From contig CM066039.1 of the NCBI GenBank assembly GCA_033557465.1, positions 397,129,440 through 397,193,439 on the forward strand: DNA of 64,000 nucleotides, written 5' to 3'. Shown here in pieces: positions 61,201-64,000 of the stretch; the stretch's first letter is position 1, and the number at the start of each line of letters is the position of its first letter. The notes under the pieces are model-generated. The model was not told the origin of the DNA. It searched no databases and worked only from the letters and a program-made list of their open reading frames with translations. This stretch comes from Ichthyophis bannanicus (lineage: Eukaryota > Chordata > Amphibia > Gymnophiona > Ichthyophiidae). Position numbers and translations under genes: made by a program.

Positions 61201-64000
61201 CGTATACACACACAAGAACCTCACCTCCGCACGCACATACACAGGCACCCCAGCTCTACACTATATACCTATACACACACAGGAACCTCACCTCCGCATG
61301 CATGCACACAAGCACCCTACACCACACACACAGGCACCCCACTTCCGTAGGACAGACACATGCCCCAGCTCTACACTCTATACGTATACACACACAGGAA
61401 CCTGACCTCCACACGCATGCACACAAGCACCCTACACCACACACACAGGCACCCCTCTTCCGTAGGACAGACACATACCGCAGCTCTACACTACATATGT
61501 ATACACACACAGGAACCTCACCTCCGCACGACACACACAAGCACCTGACACCACACACACAGGTACCCCAGCCCCATACTACATACGTATACACACACAG
61601 AAAAATCACCTCCGCACGCACTCATACAAGCACCCTACAACACACACACAGGCACCCCACTTCCATAGGACAGACACATGCCCCAGATCTACACTATATA
61701 ACTATAGACACATATGAACCCCACCTCCGCAGGCACTCACACAAGCACCCTACACCTCACCTCCGCACGCACACACACAGGCACCCCAGCTCTACACTAC
61801 ATACGTATAGACACACACAGGAACCTCACCTCCGCACGCACACACACAAGCACGCTACACCACACACACACAGGCACCCCAGCTCTGCAAGACATAAGTA
61901 TACACACACAGGAACCTCACCTCCACACGCACTCACACAAGCACTCTACACCACACACACAGGCACCCCATTTCTGTAGGACAGACACATGCCCCAGCTC
62001 TACACTACATACGTATACACACACAGGAACCTCACCTCCACACACATACACACAAGCACCCTACACCACACACACAGGCACCCCAGCTCTACACTACATA
62101 TGTATACACACAAGGGAACCTCACCTCCACACGCACTCACACAAGCACCCTACACTACACACTCAGGCACCCCAGCTCTACACTATATACGTATACACAC
62201 ACAGTAACCTCACCTCTGCACACATTCACACAAGCACCCTACACCACACAAACAGGCACACCACTTCCATAGGACAGACAAATGCCCCAGCTCTACACTA
62301 CATATGTATACACACACAGGAACCTCACCTCCACACGAATTCACACAAGCACCATACACCACACACACACAGACCCCACTTCCGTAGGACAGACACATGC
62401 CCCAGCTCTACACTACATACGTATACACACACAGGAACCTCACCTCCGCACACACACACACACGCGCACACAACCACCCTACACCACACACACAGGCACC
62501 CCACTTCCATAGGACAGACACATGCCCCAGCTCTACACTATATATGTATCCACACACAGGAAAGTCACCTCCGCACACACACACGCAAGCACCCTACACC
62601 ACACACACACAGACCCCACTTCTGTAGGACAGACACATGCCCCAGCTCTACTCTACATACGTATACACACACAGGAACCTCACCTCCGCACGCACACACA
62701 CAAGCACCCTACACCACACACACAGGCAACCCACTTCCGTAGGACAGACACATACCACAGCTCTACACTACATACATATGCACACACAGGAACCTCACCT
62801 CCGCACGCACTCACACAAGCACCCTACACCACACACACAGGCACCCCACTTCCGTAGGACAGACACATACCGCAGCTCTACACTACATATGTATACACAC
62901 ACAGGAACCTCACCTCCGCACGCACACACACAAGCACCCTACATCACACACACAGAGACCCCACTTCCGTAGGACAGACACATACCGCAGCTCTACACTG
63001 CATACCTCCGCAAACACGCACACGCACACAGGTACCCCACTTCCATAGGACAGACACATGCCCCAGCTCTCCACTATATACGTATCCACACACAGGAACG
63101 TCACCTCCGCACACACACACACAAGCACCCTACACTACACACACAGGCACCCCACTTCCGTAGGACAGACACATACCACAGCTCTACACTACATATGTAT
63201 ACACACACAGGAACCTCACCTCCGCACACACACACACACACACAAGCACCCTACATCATACACACAGAGACCCCACTTCCATAGGACAGACACATACCGC
63301 AGCTCTACACTACATACGTATACACACACAGGAACCTCACCTCCGCACGCACTCACACAAGCACCCTACACCATACAAACAGGCACACCAGCTCTACACT
63401 ATATACGTATACACACACAGGAACGTCACCTCCGCACGCACTCACACAAGCACCCTACACCACACACACAGGCACCCCACTTCCGTAGGACGGACACATA
63501 CCACAGCTCTACCATATATACGTATACACACACAGGAACCTCACCTACACACGCACACGCACACACAAGCACCCTACACCACACACACAAAGAACCCACC
63601 TCCGTAGGACAGACACATACCGCAACTCTACACTACATACGTATACACACACAGGAACCTCACCTCTACACGCACACACACAAGCACCCTACACCACACA
63701 CACAGGCACCCCACTTCCGTAGGACAGACACATGCCCCAGCTCTATACTACATACGTATACACACAAAGGAACCTCACCTCCACACATACAAGCACCCTA
63801 CACCACACACACACAGACACCACTTCCGTAGGACAGACACATGCCCCAGCTCTACACTACATAAGTATACACACACAGGAACCTCACCTCCACACGCACA
63901 CACACAAGCACCTTATACCACACACACAGGAACCCCAGCCCCATACTACATACGTATACACACACAGAAAAATCACCTCCGCACGCACTCACACAAGCAC
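58270..64000. repeat. 115-bp AC-rich satellite array, about 50 units, open at the window edge
   Basis: Each unit contains CTTCCGTAGGACAGACACAT, GCTCTACACTACATACGTAT, a CACACA run, GGAACCTCACCTCC and AGCACCCTACACCACACACA. CTTCCGTAGG occurs at 58335, 58446, 58561, 58676, 58791, 58906 and 59021, so the period is 115 bp. Shorter units lacking CTTCCGTAGGACAGACACAT appear at about 59357, 60790, 60857, 61069, 61247, 61785, 62087, 62170 and 63385. The plus strand is poor in G. Long Thr/His frames are artefacts. Confidence 0.95.

Noticed and set aside
58157..63831. Many Thr/His-rich frames up to 342 codons
   Set aside because: Satellite translation; the same words recur in all three frames.
58270..64000. 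CRISPR-like array
   Set aside because: Units have no constant repeat alternating with unique spacers; the whole 115 bp is repeated, and the DNA is eukaryotic.

Overview
The window is repeat-dominated vertebrate nuclear DNA. I recognise no ordinary host gene. Nearly every long reading frame belongs to a transposable element or to a tandem repeat. The mixture is CR1 and L2 LINEs, an L1-type LINE, a Penelope-like element (PLE), DIRS-type tyrosine-recombinase retrotransposons, hAT-like DNA transposons, an RTE/BovB-like fragment and a tRNA-headed SINE. This suggests an amphibian, and I would guess a caecilian. The species is an inference from repeat content, not something the sequence proves.

Layout. 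1-6770: a mosaic of CR1 pieces, all minus strand, joined and interrupted by one another and by short L2-type tails. 6771-9720: a decayed L2 (minus), then a SINE and a CR1 ORF1-like region. 11081-12550: a CR1 copy (plus). 15960-23785: an older L2 (plus) split by a near-complete 5.8-kb L1 (16691-22498, minus) with a perfect 16-bp target-site duplication; a SINE sits inside the L1. 23843-29640: a CR1 (minus) containing L2-tail sequence, which contains a 3.17-kb hAT-like element with a perfect 8-bp duplication, which contains a smaller hAT-like element. 29641-33005: DIRS, CR1, a MITE, and a SINE with RTE sequence. 33016-37440: a decayed DIRS element. 38106-42808: a CR1 with an expanded 51-bp 3'UTR minisatellite, split by a relative of the hAT-like element. 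43221-45010: the least explained part, with 70-bp repeats, two convergent exon-like frames, a two-strand polyadenylation site and a promoter-like block. 45227-48168: SINE, L2 and PLE. 48170-52900: the best preserved L2, a 949-codon frame with four 151-bp GC-rich monomers upstream. 52937-55135: a DIRS 3' half with tyrosine recombinase. 55165-55690: a cluster of seven hairpins. 58270-64000: a 115-bp AC-rich satellite that runs off the window.

How the parts relate. L2 copies and SINEs share their 3' ends, so L2 is the likely source of the SINE machinery. Both larger DIRS copies carry a terminal segment complementary to an internal one, as expected for the DIRS internal complementary region. The nesting gives an order of insertion: CR1 and old L2 are oldest; L1, the 48-52 kb L2, the hAT-like element and the SINEs are youngest. 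Boundaries without a stated duplication are accurate to roughly 10-30 bp. I worked by eye, and no similarity search was run.
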